Source: Clostridium moniliforme (GTDB lineage Bacteria; Bacillota; Clostridia; Clostridiales; Clostridiaceae). From it: DNA of 64,000 nt. The notes beneath the pieces are model-generated. The model had not been told where the DNA came from, made no database searches, and saw nothing but the letters and a program-made list of their open reading frames with translations. Positions within the stretch are counted from its first letter, which is position 1. Every line of letters begins with the position of its first letter. The DNA is taken from NCBI RefSeq assembly GCF_017873235.1, contig NZ_JAGGJZ010000007.1:1-64000 (forward strand). The letters run 5' to 3'. Positions 17,573 to 26,764 of this stretch are shown here, piece by piece. The position numbers and the translations under genes are program-made.

Positions 17573-19177
17573 CTAATTAACTCTATATTTAGATGGTGAT
17601 ACTCCAAATTTCTTTTTGAATACATAACTAAAATAATTTGCCTCTGTGTACCCAACCTTTTTAGCTATAATATAAAACTTATAATCAGTAGTATTTAATA
17701 AATTTAAGGCAGCATCTAAACGCACTGTATTTACGTAATCTGTAAAACTTGTACCTGCTTCACGTTTAAATATAGTAGAAAAATATGTTGGACTAACATA
17801 CAAATGCTTACAAATCTTTTCTACTGATATATCGCTATTATTATAATTTTCACATATATACTGCTTAGCTTTTTCTATAATAAATTTAGAAGAATTTAAA
17901 TGATCTTTTCTTATTAAATTATTTATTTTTATAGCTTTTTCTATAAACCATTCCTTAGCATTTTCTATTGAATTAAACTTGTCCAAATGACTATAACAAT
18001 TAAAATCTTCATAAAAAATATTTTCTATATCTAAATTATATGTTTTTACAAGTTTTAATAAAGCTATAGTTATCTCTATTAAATATATTTTATATTTATT
18101 AAATGGCAAAAGTAAATTTTCTATTCTAAAAAATAGATTTTTTATTATTTCTTTAATTTCATTTGTTGATTTAACTTTAATTGCATTTAACAATTCCCTT
18201 TCGTCATTCTCATCAAATTGCAATTGTAATGACTTATTAAAATCAAAATCATTTATATAAATTGCTTTTCCACTTCCTAAAACTAACCTATAATGAATAG
18301 CAGATTTAGCTAATTTATAAGAAAATTTTAAACTTGAGTGATTTTCAATTACTTTACCAACTCCTGCCGATATGCTTTCCCCTATAATAGACTTAACTAC
18401 TTTACACGTCTCATTAATTCCTTCAATAAACTTAAATACATCTTCTTTCTTATCAAAATTACATATTAAAACTACATCTCCCATATACATAAAACTTATA
18501 CAGTTAATATACTTTTTCATAATATCATCGGATATTTGTTTAATTGATATATCTATTAAATTATCTTTCTTTGCAAATTCTTCATTATTTTCATATAAAA
18601 AATTATCAGCATGTATAACTGCTACTGAGTAAAATTTAGAATTAAATTTTATACCAACTTTTTTTCCTTCATCATTTAATCTTTCATAGATTATTCTTCC
18701 TTCTATTAATTCAATCAAAAACTTCTCTCTTAAAAGTGGTAAACTCTCAATATAATATTTATATAGTTTTTCTATATTTTTCTTTTCAGCATATTCTTTA
18801 TCTAATTTATTTTTTAATTCTTCTAATATTTCTATTAACTCATTAAATTTTAAAGGTTTTAAAAGATAAGCTAAAGGATTTATCTTTATAGCCTTATGTA
18901 TATACTCAAACTCATTTGAACATGATAAAATTATAATTTTTGTATTTGGCATAACTTCCTTTATCTTTTCTCCAAATTCTATTCCATCCATAAGTGGCAT
19001 TTTTGTATCTGTTATTATTATATCCGGCTTAAGTATTTTTGCCTTTTCAAAAGCATCTATTCCATTTCTCCCTTCTCCAACAACTACAAATCCATATTTT
19101 CCCCAATCTATTTTATTTATAATATTTTTGCGAATCTCCCTCTCATCATCAACTATCAAAACCTTATATAACTCCAT
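17573..19177 (-). CDS. AraC-type response regulator (YesN family)
   Basis: A two-component transcription factor of 534 residues. The N-terminal receiver (about 4-120) has the acidic pocket VDDE and the phospho-acceptor Asp57 in PDIIITDTKMPLMDG, with Lys103 in LLKPLKF. The long middle region (about 150-420) is of the type found in YesN proteins. The C-terminal AraC DNA-binding domain (about 430-534) ends YVFKKKFGVSPSKYR. Such regulators usually control a neighbouring sugar operon and are paired with a LytS/YesM-type kinase. The mgl operon is adjacent, but no kinase gene is in the window. A candidate SD AGGGGTAGG precedes the ATG. Confidence 0.88.
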   Translation of the reverse strand: MELYKVLIVDDEREIRKNIINKIDWGKYGFVVVGEGRNGIDAFEKAKILKPDIIITDTKMPLMDGIEFGEKIKEVMPNTKIIILSCSNEFEYIHKAIKINPLAYLLKPLKFNELIEILEELKNKLDKEYAEKKNIEKLYKYYIESLPLLREKFLIELIEGRIIYERLNDEGKKVGIKFNSKFYSVAVIHADNFLYENNEEFAKKDNLIDISIKQISDDIMKKYINCISFMYMGDVVLICNFDKKEDVFKFIEGINETCKVVKSIIGESISAGVGKVIENHSSLKFSYKLAKSAIHYRLVLGSGKAIYINDFDFNKSLQLQFDENDERELLNAIKVKSTNEIKEIIKNLFFRIENLLLPFNKYKIYLIEITIALLKLVKTYNLDIENIFYEDFNCYSHLDKFNSIENAKEWFIEKAIKINNLIRKDHLNSSKFIIEKAKQYICENYNNSDISVEKICKHLYVSPTYFSTIFKREAGTSFTDYVNTVRLDAALNLLNTTDYKFYIIAKKVGYTEANYFSYVFKKKFGVSPSKYRVN

Positions 19178-19391
19178 AACCTACCCCTTAGTATTTCATT
19201 TTATTTACATATAATTAAATTATTCCCACAGATAAATTATCCCATTATATTCCATATTATTCAATATTATATTTTATTTTAGACTAAATATTTTTTAATA
19301 TGTATTTATTTTTATATAAACTAGCTGTTTTATATATTCTTAAATATACATATAAGATTTTATTAAAAATTCTAAAAATATTATGCATAAA

Positions 19392-19428
19392 ATAAAAAGG
19401 TAGGTAAAATTTAAATTTTACCTACCTT
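19392..19428 (-). terminator. Terminator of the mgl operon
   Basis: Perfect 16-bp inverted repeat 19397-19412 with 19413-19428, followed on the minus strand by TTTTTATTTT. It lies 24 bp past the stop of the small ORF. Confidence 0.88.
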
Positions 19429-19451
19429 AAATATTTTTATTATTTTTAAAT

Positions 19452-19625
19452 TTAAAGAATAACTCCAAACATAATAGCTAACCCTAATGCTATTAGTAAT
19501 CCAGTAATAACTTTGTCCATTGTTTCTACTGATACATCAATACTTCCATATAAAGTATCTCTAACTCCCTGCTTTTTATCATCGGAAGAATTTTCTAAAA
19601 TCTCTTTTTGATTTTCTTTTTGCAT
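19452..19625 (-). CDS. 57-residue membrane protein closing the mgl operon
   Basis: A short ORF starts 16 bp after the mglC stop with ATG at 19625 and GGGAG 8 nt upstream. It encodes a polar N-terminus (MQKENQKEILENSSDDKKQG) and a C-terminal hydrophobic helix (about 39-57, TGLLIALGLAIMFGVIL). It ends just before the mgl terminator, so it is inside the operon. The good SD, the operon spacing and the clean soluble-then-membrane pattern support a real gene. I do not recognise the family; a single-pass accessory to the Mgl transporter is an inference. Confidence 0.72.
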   Translation of the reverse strand: MQKENQKEILENSSDDKKQGVRDTLYGSIDVSVETMDKVITGLLIALGLAIMFGVIL

Positions 19626-19641
19626 ATATTATCTCCCTTTG

Positions 19642-20664
19642 TTACTTTTTAGCTAAATATTTTCTTACATCAAGTGAAACTGCAACTATTATAATTAATC
19701 CTCTAATTATAAATTGCCAATAAGCATTAACCCCTATGAAGTTTAATCCATAGTTTATAACTTGAAGAAGCACTGTACCTATAAGAACTCCTGGTATAGT
19801 TCCAACTCCACCAGTAAATGATACTCCTCCAACTACACAAGCTGATATTGCATCAAGTTCATAGTTAAATCCTGTGCTAGTAGTTGTAGAACCAGCTCTT
19901 GCTGCTTCTAAAAATCCTGCCATACCATAAAGTATTCCTGAAATAATAAATATTATCATAATATTTTTAGCTAAGTTTACTCCAGATACTGCTGCAGCTT
20001 CTGGATTTCCACCAATAGCAAACATATTTTTTCCAAGTTTTGTTTTATTCCAAATAAACCACATAATTAATGCTATAATTGCTAAATAAAAAATTAAATA
20101 TGGTATTTCAATTGCTCCTAAATTTAAAGATCCTGTTACAAAATTTGTATATCTTTCATCTAAGTTAGCAACTGGTTGTGCTCCAAGTGGTGGTCTATCA
20201 ATATATAAACAAGATGCACCATAAGCAATAAGCTGAGTTCCTAAAGTAATTATAAATGCATGTACCTTTAATTTTGCAACACCAAACCCATTAATAGCAC
20301 CAAATAATGCTCCTATTAAAATTGCTATAATTAATGGAACAACTAATGGTAACACCGGTAAGTCTGGATACATTCTTGCAGCATATGTTGAAGATTGTAA
20401 TAATGAAGCTGAAACTATTGCAGTAAATCCTAAAATACGTCCTGCTGAAAGGTCAGTTCCTTGTAATACTATAAGACCTGCAACTCCTAATGCTAAAATA
20501 CCACGAGTTGATGCCTGACTTAAAATATTAGTAAGATTTTTTAATGATAAAAATGATGGTTCTTTTATTACAAAGAAAACTATCATCATTGCTAACACTA
20601 TATACAATGCATAATTAACCAAAAAATTGGTTACTTTTTCTTTATTAATTTTTGTGTTTTCCAT
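19642..20664 (-). CDS. mglC: Galactose/methyl-galactoside ABC transporter permease MglC
   Basis: The 340-residue integral membrane subunit of a sugar ABC importer (BPD_transp_2/RbsC-type). About 8-10 hydrophobic segments are visible. Family blocks include LTNILSQASTRGILALGVAGLIVLQG (start of TM2-3), IIGALFGAINGFGVAKLKVHAFIITLGT and the EAA-like GNPEAAAVSGV with GFNYELDAISACVVGGVSFTGGVGT. SD GGGGGAGAAGG precedes the ATG. It follows mglA by 20 bp. Confidence 0.93.
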   Translation of the reverse strand: MENTKINKEKVTNFLVNYALYIVLAMMIVFFVIKEPSFLSLKNLTNILSQASTRGILALGVAGLIVLQGTDLSAGRILGFTAIVSASLLQSSTYAARMYPDLPVLPLVVPLIIAILIGALFGAINGFGVAKLKVHAFIITLGTQLIAYGASCLYIDRPPLGAQPVANLDERYTNFVTGSLNLGAIEIPYLIFYLAIIALIMWFIWNKTKLGKNMFAIGGNPEAAAVSGVNLAKNIMIIFIISGILYGMAGFLEAARAGSTTTSTGFNYELDAISACVVGGVSFTGGVGTIPGVLIGTVLLQVINYGLNFIGVNAYWQFIIRGLIIIVAVSLDVRKYLAKK

Positions 20665-20684
20665 ACCTTCTCCCCCTAAAAGCT

Positions 20685-22184
20685 CTAAATGTACTTAGCA
20701 GCTAATTCCATAATTTTTTCTTGATCAAGATTATTTGTATCTTCTATACCTGCAACTTTACCATTTGACATAACAAGAATCCTATCACAAATTCCAAGTA
20801 ATTCTGGCATTTCAGAAGAAACAACAATTATTCCCTTTCCCTTATTAGCTAAATCTATAATTAATTGATATATTTCATATTTAGCACCAACATCAATTCC
20901 TCTTGTAGGCTCATCTAATAATAATACTTCTGGATTAGTTAATAGCCATCTACCAATAATAACTTTTTGTTGATTTCCTCCAGATAAAGTTTTTATTTGA
21001 GTTTTTTGGCTAGGAGTTTTAACTCTCATACTATCAATAACCCATTTCGTATCATCTACCATTTTTTTATTGTTTAATACACCATATTTACTATAGTTAT
21101 CTATATTTGCAATCATAGTATTAAATTTTATGTCAAGTCCTCCAAAAATTCCTGTTGATCTACGTTCCTCTGTTAATAAAGCAAATCCATTTTTTATAGC
21201 AGTTCTTGAATCTTTATTATTAACTGGCTTACCATGTAAAATAACTTCTCCATCACTATGACGTGCAATTCCAAAAATCGTTTCTAAAAGTTCTGTTCTT
21301 TTAGAACCTACAAGTCCAGCTACACCTAATATTTCACCTTTTCTTAGTTTAAAAGAAGCATTTTGAACAGAAGGCTGATATGTTCCTGTAAGATTTTTAA
21401 CTTCCATTATAACTTCACTTGGTTTATTAGTTTTTGGTGGAAAACGATTAGTTAAATCTCTACCAACCATTAATTTTATTATTTTATCTGTAGTTAAATC
21501 CTTTGATGGAATGGTATCAATCCATTTTCCATCTCTCATAATTGTTACATCATCAGATATTTTTAATATTTCTTCCATTTTATGAGATATATATATAATT
21601 CCGCATCCTTTTTTTCTAAGTCTATTAATAATCTTAAAAAGATGATTTACCTCTTCTTGAGTTAATGATGAAGTAGGTTCATCAAGTACTAATATCTTAG
21701 CATTGTAAGAAGCTGCTTTTGCTATTTCTACCATCTGTCTTTGAGAAACAGATAACTTTGCCATTTTTATTTTAGGATCTATATCCATATCTAATTCTTC
21801 AAATATCTTCTTTGTTTCTTCATACATTTTTTTATGGTTTACAATACCCTTACTACCTGGATATCTTCCAAGCCAAATGTTATCCATTACATCTCTTTGT
21901 AATACTTGGTTTAATTCTTGATGTACCATGGATACTCCATTTTCCATTGCTTGTTTAGGATTTGAAAATTTGCATTTTTCTCCATTTATAAGTATTTCTC
22001 CATCATCTTCTATATAAACTCCAAAGAGACATTTCATTAAAGTTGATTTTCCTGCTCCATTTTCCCCCATCAAAGCATGTACAGTACCAGGACGTACTTT
22101 AAGTTGTACAGAATCTAAAGCTTTTACTCCAGGAAAGCTCTTGCATATGTTATTCATTTCTAATATATACTTTGTATTTTCCAT
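20685..22184 (-). CDS. mglA: Galactose/methyl-galactoside ABC transporter ATP-binding protein MglA
   Basis: A double-domain ATPase of the sugar-import (CUT2) family. The first domain has Walker [10 protein letters not shown] (about 41-49), signature LSVSQRQ and Walker [12 protein letters not shown]. The second has a degenerate Walker A (GLVGSKRTE) but a good signature LSGGNQQK and [12 protein letters not shown], as usual for MglA/RbsA. The longest frame begins at 22226 inside an intercistronic hairpin, so ATG at 22184 ([10 protein letters not shown], 499 residues) is preferred, although its SD (GTGGTG) is weak and distant. Confidence 0.92.
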   Translation of the reverse strand: MENTKYILEMNNICKSFPGVKALDSVQLKVRPGTVHALMGENGAGKSTLMKCLFGVYIEDDGEILINGEKCKFSNPKQAMENGVSMVHQELNQVLQRDVMDNIWLGRYPGSKGIVNHKKMYEETKKIFEELDMDIDPKIKMAKLSVSQRQMVEIAKAASYNAKILVLDEPTSSLTQEEVNHLFKIINRLRKKGCGIIYISHKMEEILKISDDVTIMRDGKWIDTIPSKDLTTDKIIKLMVGRDLTNRFPPKTNKPSEVIMEVKNLTGTYQPSVQNASFKLRKGEILGVAGLVGSKRTELLETIFGIARHSDGEVILHGKPVNNKDSRTAIKNGFALLTEERRSTGIFGGLDIKFNTMIANIDNYSKYGVLNNKKMVDDTKWVIDSMRVKTPSQKTQIKTLSGGNQQKVIIGRWLLTNPEVLLLDEPTRGIDVGAKYEIYQLIIDLANKGKGIIVVSSEMPELLGICDRILVMSNGKVAGIEDTNNLDQEKIMELAAKYI

Positions 22185-22218
22185 AACTTTAGTTATCACC
22201 ACTTTTCTGCTTATTTTA

Positions 22219-22254
22219 AGTTGCACTATATTAATTACTTAATATAGTGCAACT
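22219..22254 (-). repeat. Intercistronic hairpin between mglB and mglA
   Basis: Perfect 16-bp inverted repeat (22219-22234 and 22239-22254) with a 4-nt loop TTAC and no T-run. It lies between the binding-protein gene and the ATPase gene. Similar hairpins in sugar ABC operons protect the upstream mRNA from 3' decay and raise binding-protein output; that role here is inference. Confidence 0.7.
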
Positions 22255-22273
22255 ACTTCTTTAAACTATAAAA

Positions 22274-23323
22274 TTATTTTTTAGTATATTCTTGATATGG
22301 TATACGTACTGCAACACCTGTGTCATCAAATTTATAATCTGTTCCTTCAATTGCACTCTTACCCTCTACTAAATTCATACCACATTTATAAAGAGCATTT
22401 GCCATTGCTGGAGCATCTTGAAGAACTGAACCTGTCATAAAACCTTTACCAATAAGATCTTGTGCTGCCTCTGTAGCATCAACTCCAACTACTGGAATTG
22501 TCTTTTTCTTGTCACCTTTGTTATAACCTTGAGCTTGTAATGCAGCAATAGCTCCTTGAGCCATACCGTCATTATTTGCAATTACAGCTTCAATTTTGTC
22601 ACCATGTCTTGAAAGCCATGCTTCCATAGCATTTTGTGCTGCACCTTGTTCCCAATTACAAACTTGAAGAGCTAATTCTTTTGTTTTTATACCAGCATCA
22701 TTAATTGTAGATACTGAGTATTTAGTTCTTGCAATAGCTTCTGGATTATCTGGTTCTCCTTTTAACATTACATATTGCATTACTCCATCGCCATTTTTAT
22801 CTAATTTCTTATTATTTTTCCATTCATTTACAAGGATTTTACCTTGTAATATTCCAGCTTCTTTAGCATTTGTTCCAACAAACATAGATTTTTCATAAGA
22901 TTTAACTGCATCTGGTGTAGCAGGCTCTCTGTTAAATAAAACTACTGGAACATCTTCAGCTTTAATTTTATCTATAACTGTTTGTGCTGCTCCTGTATCA
23001 ACTAAATTAACCATTAAAAGATCAGTATCTTTTTGTAATAATGTATCTATACTATCATTTTGTGTAGCTTGGTCACCTTTTCCATCATAAAAAGTAAATT
23101 CTACCTTTCCTTCATTTTCTGATTGAATTTTTTCTAAGCTTTGACGAACTGTTGAAATATAAGTATCATCAAACTTATATAAACATACACCAACTTTTAC
23201 AGGCTTGCCTGAACTAGCTGCTCCCTCTTCTGTTTTGCCTTTGTCTCCTCCACATCCAGCAAGGATGCCTCCAACCATCATTGTAGCCATTGCCATGGCA
23301 ACTAATTTTTTAATTTTTCTCAT
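22274..23323 (-). CDS. mglB: Galactose/methyl-galactoside-binding lipoprotein MglB
   Basis: The extracellular solute-binding component of the Mgl importer, 349 residues. A lipoprotein signal ends in the lipobox LAGC with Cys24. The periplasmic-binding-protein-I fold follows (VGVCLYKFDDTYISTVRQ, DLLMVNLVD, IPVVGVDATEAAQDLI). A calcium-site-like loop, DKNGDGVMQ, appears near residues 178-186, as in galactose-binding proteins. SD GGGGGA lies 5 nt before the ATG. It is the first gene of mglB-mglA-mglC-small ORF. Confidence 0.94.
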   Translation of the reverse strand: MRKIKKLVAMAMATMMVGGILAGCGGDKGKTEEGAASSGKPVKVGVCLYKFDDTYISTVRQSLEKIQSENEGKVEFTFYDGKGDQATQNDSIDTLLQKDTDLLMVNLVDTGAAQTVIDKIKAEDVPVVLFNREPATPDAVKSYEKSMFVGTNAKEAGILQGKILVNEWKNNKKLDKNGDGVMQYVMLKGEPDNPEAIARTKYSVSTINDAGIKTKELALQVCNWEQGAAQNAMEAWLSRHGDKIEAVIANNDGMAQGAIAALQAQGYNKGDKKKTIPVVGVDATEAAQDLIGKGFMTGSVLQDAPAMANALYKCGMNLVEGKSAIEGTDYKFDDTGVAVRIPYQEYTKK

Positions 23324-23368
23324 ACTAATCCCCCATTTAAATAATTATTTTTTAGTATTGTAACCCTT

Positions 23369-23410
23369 TTATTACGTTTTCATTATAGGAATTTTTTAAC
23401 TATTATTCCA
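23369..23410 (-). promoter_or_regulatory. mgl promoter with overlapping CcpA cre site
   Basis: On the minus strand a perfect TATAAT (-10, 23382-23387) is preceded after 17 nt by a weak -35, TGGAAT (23405-23410). TGAAAACGTAATAA (23369-23382) starts at the last base of the -10. It matches the cre consensus TGWAARCGYTWNCW at 12 of 14 positions, and the expected transcript start falls inside it, a good place for CcpA repression by preferred sugars. Confidence 0.65.
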
Positions 23411-23462
23411 TACAAAATTCTTAACACTTCTATCGAAATTCTACTGTATTTAATTATTTTTA

Positions 23463-23508
23463 ATTAAAAAAGGTGATTTTTATATATAATAAAAATCACC
23501 TTTTTTAT
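23463..23508 (-). terminator. Terminator after rodA
   Basis: Stem AAAAAAGGTGATTTTTA paired with TAAAAATCACCTTTTTT, T-rich on the minus strand, just past the rodA stop. Confidence 0.85.
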
Positions 23509-23515
23509 AATATTT

Positions 23516-24679
23516 CTAAAATCTAATTTTCTTTCTTCTCATACCTACATTTAAAACTAATCCTATTGACATTACTGTAGTAAGTAGTGAACTACCTCCA
23601 TAACTTATAAGAGGTAATGTTATACCTGTTATTGGTAATAACCCTATTGTCATTCCAATATTTTGTAAAATAGCAAATAGGAAATATGAAACTATTCCAA
23701 CACATATAATTGAACCAAATATATCCTTTGAAGTTCTTGCTATATTTATCATTCTGCTTATTAAAAATCCATAAAGAACTAATAATAATATAACTCCTAT
23801 TAATCCCCATTGCTCTGCTATTGCTGCAAATATAAAATCAGTTTGTACTTCTGGAACATGTTGTGCTGCATATCCTGAAGTAGCATCATTTGCCATTGAC
23901 GGCCTGTTTCCTAAAATTCCACCAGAACCAATAGCTATTAATGATTGACTTAAGTGATATCCTGACCCTGCCATATTTGCTTCTGGATTCATAAATGATG
24001 TTATTCTTGTTTTTTGGTAATTTTCTATAAGTCCTGAGTTCCACACAAGAACTATACCAATAACCAATGATAAAAGACCACCACCAATTACTTTAATATC
24101 TAATCCTGCAATATAAAATATTCCAAGAACTATAAAGAAACAAACCATTGTCATTCCCATATCTGGTTGTACAATAATGAAAACAACTGGAACTGCTGCA
24201 TAAAAAACAAGGGTGAAGAAATTTCTTAAATTATTTATTTCCAAATCCATTTCTTCTAATTTTTTTGCAAGCATAAGTATCATACCTATCTTCGCAATTT
24301 CCGCTGGCTGGAGGGATACTGGACCGAATACAAGCCAACCCTTAGCTCCTCCTCTAACTGATCCTAAAAATCTTGTTGCAATAAGTAATAAAACTCCTCC
24401 CCAATAAAATATTGGTACATAATTATAAATTACTCTATAATCAACAGCCATAAATATGTAAAGTGCTATAAGAGATGCAACAAACCAAATTAACTGTCTT
24501 TTAGCAAAAAAGAAACCGCGCTCTCCTTTTGTACAAAGATATATATTTAAGATACCAAAAAGTACTAATGCTATTGTACAAAATAGTAATACTTTATCTA
24601 TATCTCTTATTTTCTTAAAATCTAATTTGTATTTGTCATAACTTCCTCTTCTATCAAATAGCAAGTCTCCTCTTAACAA
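23516..24679 (-). CDS. rodA: RodA, SEDS peptidoglycan glycosyltransferase
   Basis: RodA polymerises lipid II during side-wall growth, with PBP2 as transpeptidase partner. The 387-residue protein has about ten membrane segments and SEDS hallmarks: GAKGWLVFGPVSLQPAEIAK, VIVQPDMGM-type IIVQPDMGMTMV, and the C-terminal LPITGITLPLISYGGSS. The start is TTG at 24679 with a strong GGAGGTG 8 nt upstream. FtsW is an alternative, but the mre/PBP2 and min context favours RodA. A separate terminator after minE means it is likely expressed from its own promoter. Confidence 0.92.
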   Translation of the reverse strand: MLRGDLLFDRRGSYDKYKLDFKKIRDIDKVLLFCTIALVLFGILNIYLCTKGERGFFFAKRQLIWFVASLIALYIFMAVDYRVIYNYVPIFYWGGVLLLIATRFLGSVRGGAKGWLVFGPVSLQPAEIAKIGMILMLAKKLEEMDLEINNLRNFFTLVFYAAVPVVFIIVQPDMGMTMVCFFIVLGIFYIAGLDIKVIGGGLLSLVIGIVLVWNSGLIENYQKTRITSFMNPEANMAGSGYHLSQSLIAIGSGGILGNRPSMANDATSGYAAQHVPEVQTDFIFAAIAEQWGLIGVILLLVLYGFLISRMINIARTSKDIFGSIICVGIVSYFLFAILQNIGMTIGLLPITGITLPLISYGGSSLLTTVMSIGLVLNVGMRRKKIRF

Positions 24680-24711
24680 AATCTTTCACCTCCCGAAAAA
24701 CCTGTATTTCT

Positions 24712-24755
24712 ATTATATATCATAAAAGATTTATTCTCTATAATAAATCTTTTAT
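24712..24755 (-). promoter_or_regulatory. Candidate rodA promoter inside an inverted repeat
   Basis: TATAAT (24712-24717) lies 17 nt from TAGAGA (24735-24740, 4 of 6 match to -35). The -35 falls in the loop of a perfect 14-bp inverted repeat (24722-24735 and 24742-24755). The repeat has no T-run and could be an operator. Confidence 0.45.
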
Positions 24756-24791
24756 AAAAAGAAAAAATAATAAATTTTTAATAATAACTAT

Positions 24792-24824
24792 AAAAAAACT
24801 GTATATTTAAATATACAGTTTTTT
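24792..24824 (-). terminator. Terminator of the min operon
   Basis: AAAAAACTGTATATTT/AAATATACAGTTTTTT perfect palindrome with a T-run on the minus strand, 25 bp past minE. Confidence 0.88.
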
Positions 24825-24848
24825 AATTTAATATATTTTATTTTTTCC

Positions 24849-25118
24849 TTAACGTCCTCTTATATTTTTAATAGGAATATTTGCAACTAATGATGAAGCT
24901 GCTTCTCCCTCTTCAATATCACTTTTACTTACTGATATTTCTACATCTTCAGCTGAAATTTCTATATACTTTGAAAGTACCTCTAATATTTCCATTCTAA
25001 TTTTCTCTAAAGTTTCTGCTGGAAGATTTCCTCTATCATGAATAAGTATTAACTTAAGCCTATCTTTAGCAATATCTTTTGGTTTAGGTCTATTTGTAAA
25101 ACTACTAAAGAACCCCAT
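24849..25118 (-). CDS. minE: Cell division topological specificity factor MinE
   Basis: MinE (89 residues) displaces MinC-MinD and drives Min oscillation. The N-terminal anti-MinCD helix region (DIAKDRLKLILIHDRGNLPAETLEKIR) and the C-terminal dimer fold (EDVEISVSKSD) match the family. It follows minD by 12 bp. Presence of MinE, rather than the Bacillus DivIVA/MinJ arrangement alone, is typical of clostridia. Confidence 0.93.
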   Translation of the reverse strand: MGFFSSFTNRPKPKDIAKDRLKLILIHDRGNLPAETLEKIRMEILEVLSKYIEISAEDVEISVSKSDIEEGEAASSLVANIPIKNIRGR

Positions 25119-25130
25119 TTCAAATACCCC

Positions 25131-25928
25131 CTATTTACGCTTGAATAACTTCATTATAGATCCAAAGAAACCTTGAGGTTCTTCATTTAAATCCATAAAA
25201 GGTACTTTTTCACCAGTTATTCTCTTTGCTATATTTCTAAAAGCTTCTCCAGCTCTTGCTGATTCTTCTAAAACTATTGGTTCTCCTTTATTTGTGGAAA
25301 CAGTTATTTCCTTGTCATCAGGTACAACTCCAATAAGTTCAATTGAAAGTGTTTCAATTATATCACTTACATCAAGCATATCTCCTCTTTGAGTCATAGC
25401 ATAATTCATTCTATTTATAATAACAGAATGATCCTCTAATCCTTTTGCATCAAGTTTACCAATTACTCTATCAGCATCTCTAACTGATGTTATTTCTGGA
25501 TTTACTACAACTATTGCTTTATCAGCTCCAACTACTGAATTTTCAAAACCTTGTTCTATACCTGCAGGAGAATCTATTATTACATAATCAAAATCTTCCT
25601 TTAATTCTTTTACAATCTTAAGCATTTGTTGTGCACTTATATCATCTTTATCTCTTGTTTGAGCTGTTGGTAAAAGACATAAATTAGGAAATCTTTTATC
25701 CTTAATTAAGGCTTGCTTTAATCTACATCTTCCTTCTAAAACATCAATTATAGTATATACTATTCTATTTTCTAATCCCATTAATACATCTAAATTTCTA
25801 AGTCCTGTATCTCCATCAACAACAACAACTTTTTTGCCAAGTGCAGCTAATGCCGTACCAATATTAGCTGTTGTTGTAGTTTTTCCTACTCCACCTTTTC
25901 CTGATGTAATTACAATAGATACTCCCAT
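25131..25928 (-). CDS. minD: Septum-site determining ATPase MinD
   Basis: MinD (265 residues) is a membrane-cycling deviant-Walker ATPase that recruits MinC. The motif GKGGVGKTT (10-18) carries the signature lysine. VDGDTGLRNLDVLMGLE and FDYVIIDSPAGIE are conserved. The C-terminal FFGSIMKLFKRK is an amphipathic membrane-targeting helix. SD GGAGGG lies 8 nt before the ATG. It is flanked by minC and minE. Confidence 0.96.
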   Translation of the reverse strand: MGVSIVITSGKGGVGKTTTTANIGTALAALGKKVVVVDGDTGLRNLDVLMGLENRIVYTIIDVLEGRCRLKQALIKDKRFPNLCLLPTAQTRDKDDISAQQMLKIVKELKEDFDYVIIDSPAGIEQGFENSVVGADKAIVVVNPEITSVRDADRVIGKLDAKGLEDHSVIINRMNYAMTQRGDMLDVSDIIETLSIELIGVVPDDKEITVSTNKGEPIVLEESARAGEAFRNIAKRITGEKVPFMDLNEEPQGFFGSIMKLFKRK

Positions 25929-25947
25929 TTAACAATCCCTCCAAGTT

Positions 25948-26589
25948 TTAATAAATATATTTATTCGGTAAATACGGTTCTACTATTATTGCCCCATCTT
26001 TTATTTTTGCCACTTCTGGGAACTCTGGCTTTTCTGTATCTGGTGATAATGCTATAACATCTGCAATTTTCAAAATTTCTGGTTGAAGACTAAAGGATGC
26101 AATTATCGCCTTGGAATTTCCATTAGAGCCTGCACTAACATTCCCCTTTATACTTCCTAAAACAATAATGTTTCCAGTTACTATAACTTCTGCTCCACTA
26201 TTTACATCACCAACTATAACAATGTTTCCATTATAGTTTATACACTGTCCACTTCTTACTGTTTTTCTCAAAAACTTTGTTCTACCTTCATATACTCCTG
26301 AAAAAATTTTTTTCTCTTTATCTTTTTCTTTACATATTTCATCTTGTAATATAATGTCTTTTATTTCTATCTCATCAAACAACACTTCTTTAAGATGTGT
26401 TAGATTTTTCTCATTAATTGAATTTAGGCTAGTACTTATTGTTAAAGTTGAATTTTTATAAAAACGCTTTCCTTTTGATAGCTTTTCTATTAAATTTTCA
26501 AGCATTTCTTCAAAACTACTAAACTTATTCATATTTATAATAGCACTTAAACCACTTCTATTACCTTTTATAATTATTTTATCATCCAT
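25948..26589 (-). CDS. minC: Septum-site determining protein MinC
   Basis: MinC (213 residues) inhibits FtsZ assembly away from midcell. The N-terminal half is the variable FtsZ-inhibitory domain. The C-terminal beta-helix has the diagnostic [30 protein letters not shown] pattern (split here by family repeats) and VIALSP. The longer frame starts at 26619, but ATG at 26589 has GGTGGAGGG about 9 nt upstream and starts [10 protein letters not shown]. It has a candidate promoter upstream and a terminator separating it from the mre genes. Confidence 0.92.
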   Translation of the reverse strand: MDDKIIIKGNRSGLSAIINMNKFSSFEEMLENLIEKLSKGKRFYKNSTLTISTSLNSINEKNLTHLKEVLFDEIEIKDIILQDEICKEKDKEKKIFSGVYEGRTKFLRKTVRSGQCINYNGNIVIVGDVNSGAEVIVTGNIIVLGSIKGNVSAGSNGNSKAIIASFSLQPEILKIADVIALSPDTEKPEFPEVAKIKDGAIIVEPYLPNKYIY

Positions 26590-26658
26590 TATTGGTTTCC
26601 CTCCACCAATTTCTATCACTATACATTATTCTACAAAACATAATAAATTCCTTCTACT

Positions 26659-26664
26659 ATTATA
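26659..26664 (-). promoter_or_regulatory. Candidate -10 element of the minCDE operon
   Basis: A consensus TATAAT on the minus strand 70 bp before minC, after the PBP2 terminator. The -35 region (CTACAA at 18 nt) is weak. Confidence 0.4.
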
Positions 26665-26712
26665 GCATTAAAATGTAAGTATTTGTAGTTTAGTTTTTTC
26701 TTTAAAGATAAA

Positions 26713-26748
26713 AAACAACATTAGATATATAGTAATCTAATGTTGTTT
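26713..26748 (-). terminator. Terminator of the mre-PBP2 operon
   Basis: 14-bp perfect stem (26713-26726 with 26735-26748) and TTTTTTAT on the minus strand, 17 bp past the PBP2 stop. Confidence 0.9.
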
Positions 26749-26764
26749 CTTGTTATTTTTAATC

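Noticed and set aside
22184..22226. 14-residue N-terminal extension of MglA
   Set aside because: The upstream start lies within a perfect hairpin, lacks an SD, and the extension is absent from the expected family N-terminus.
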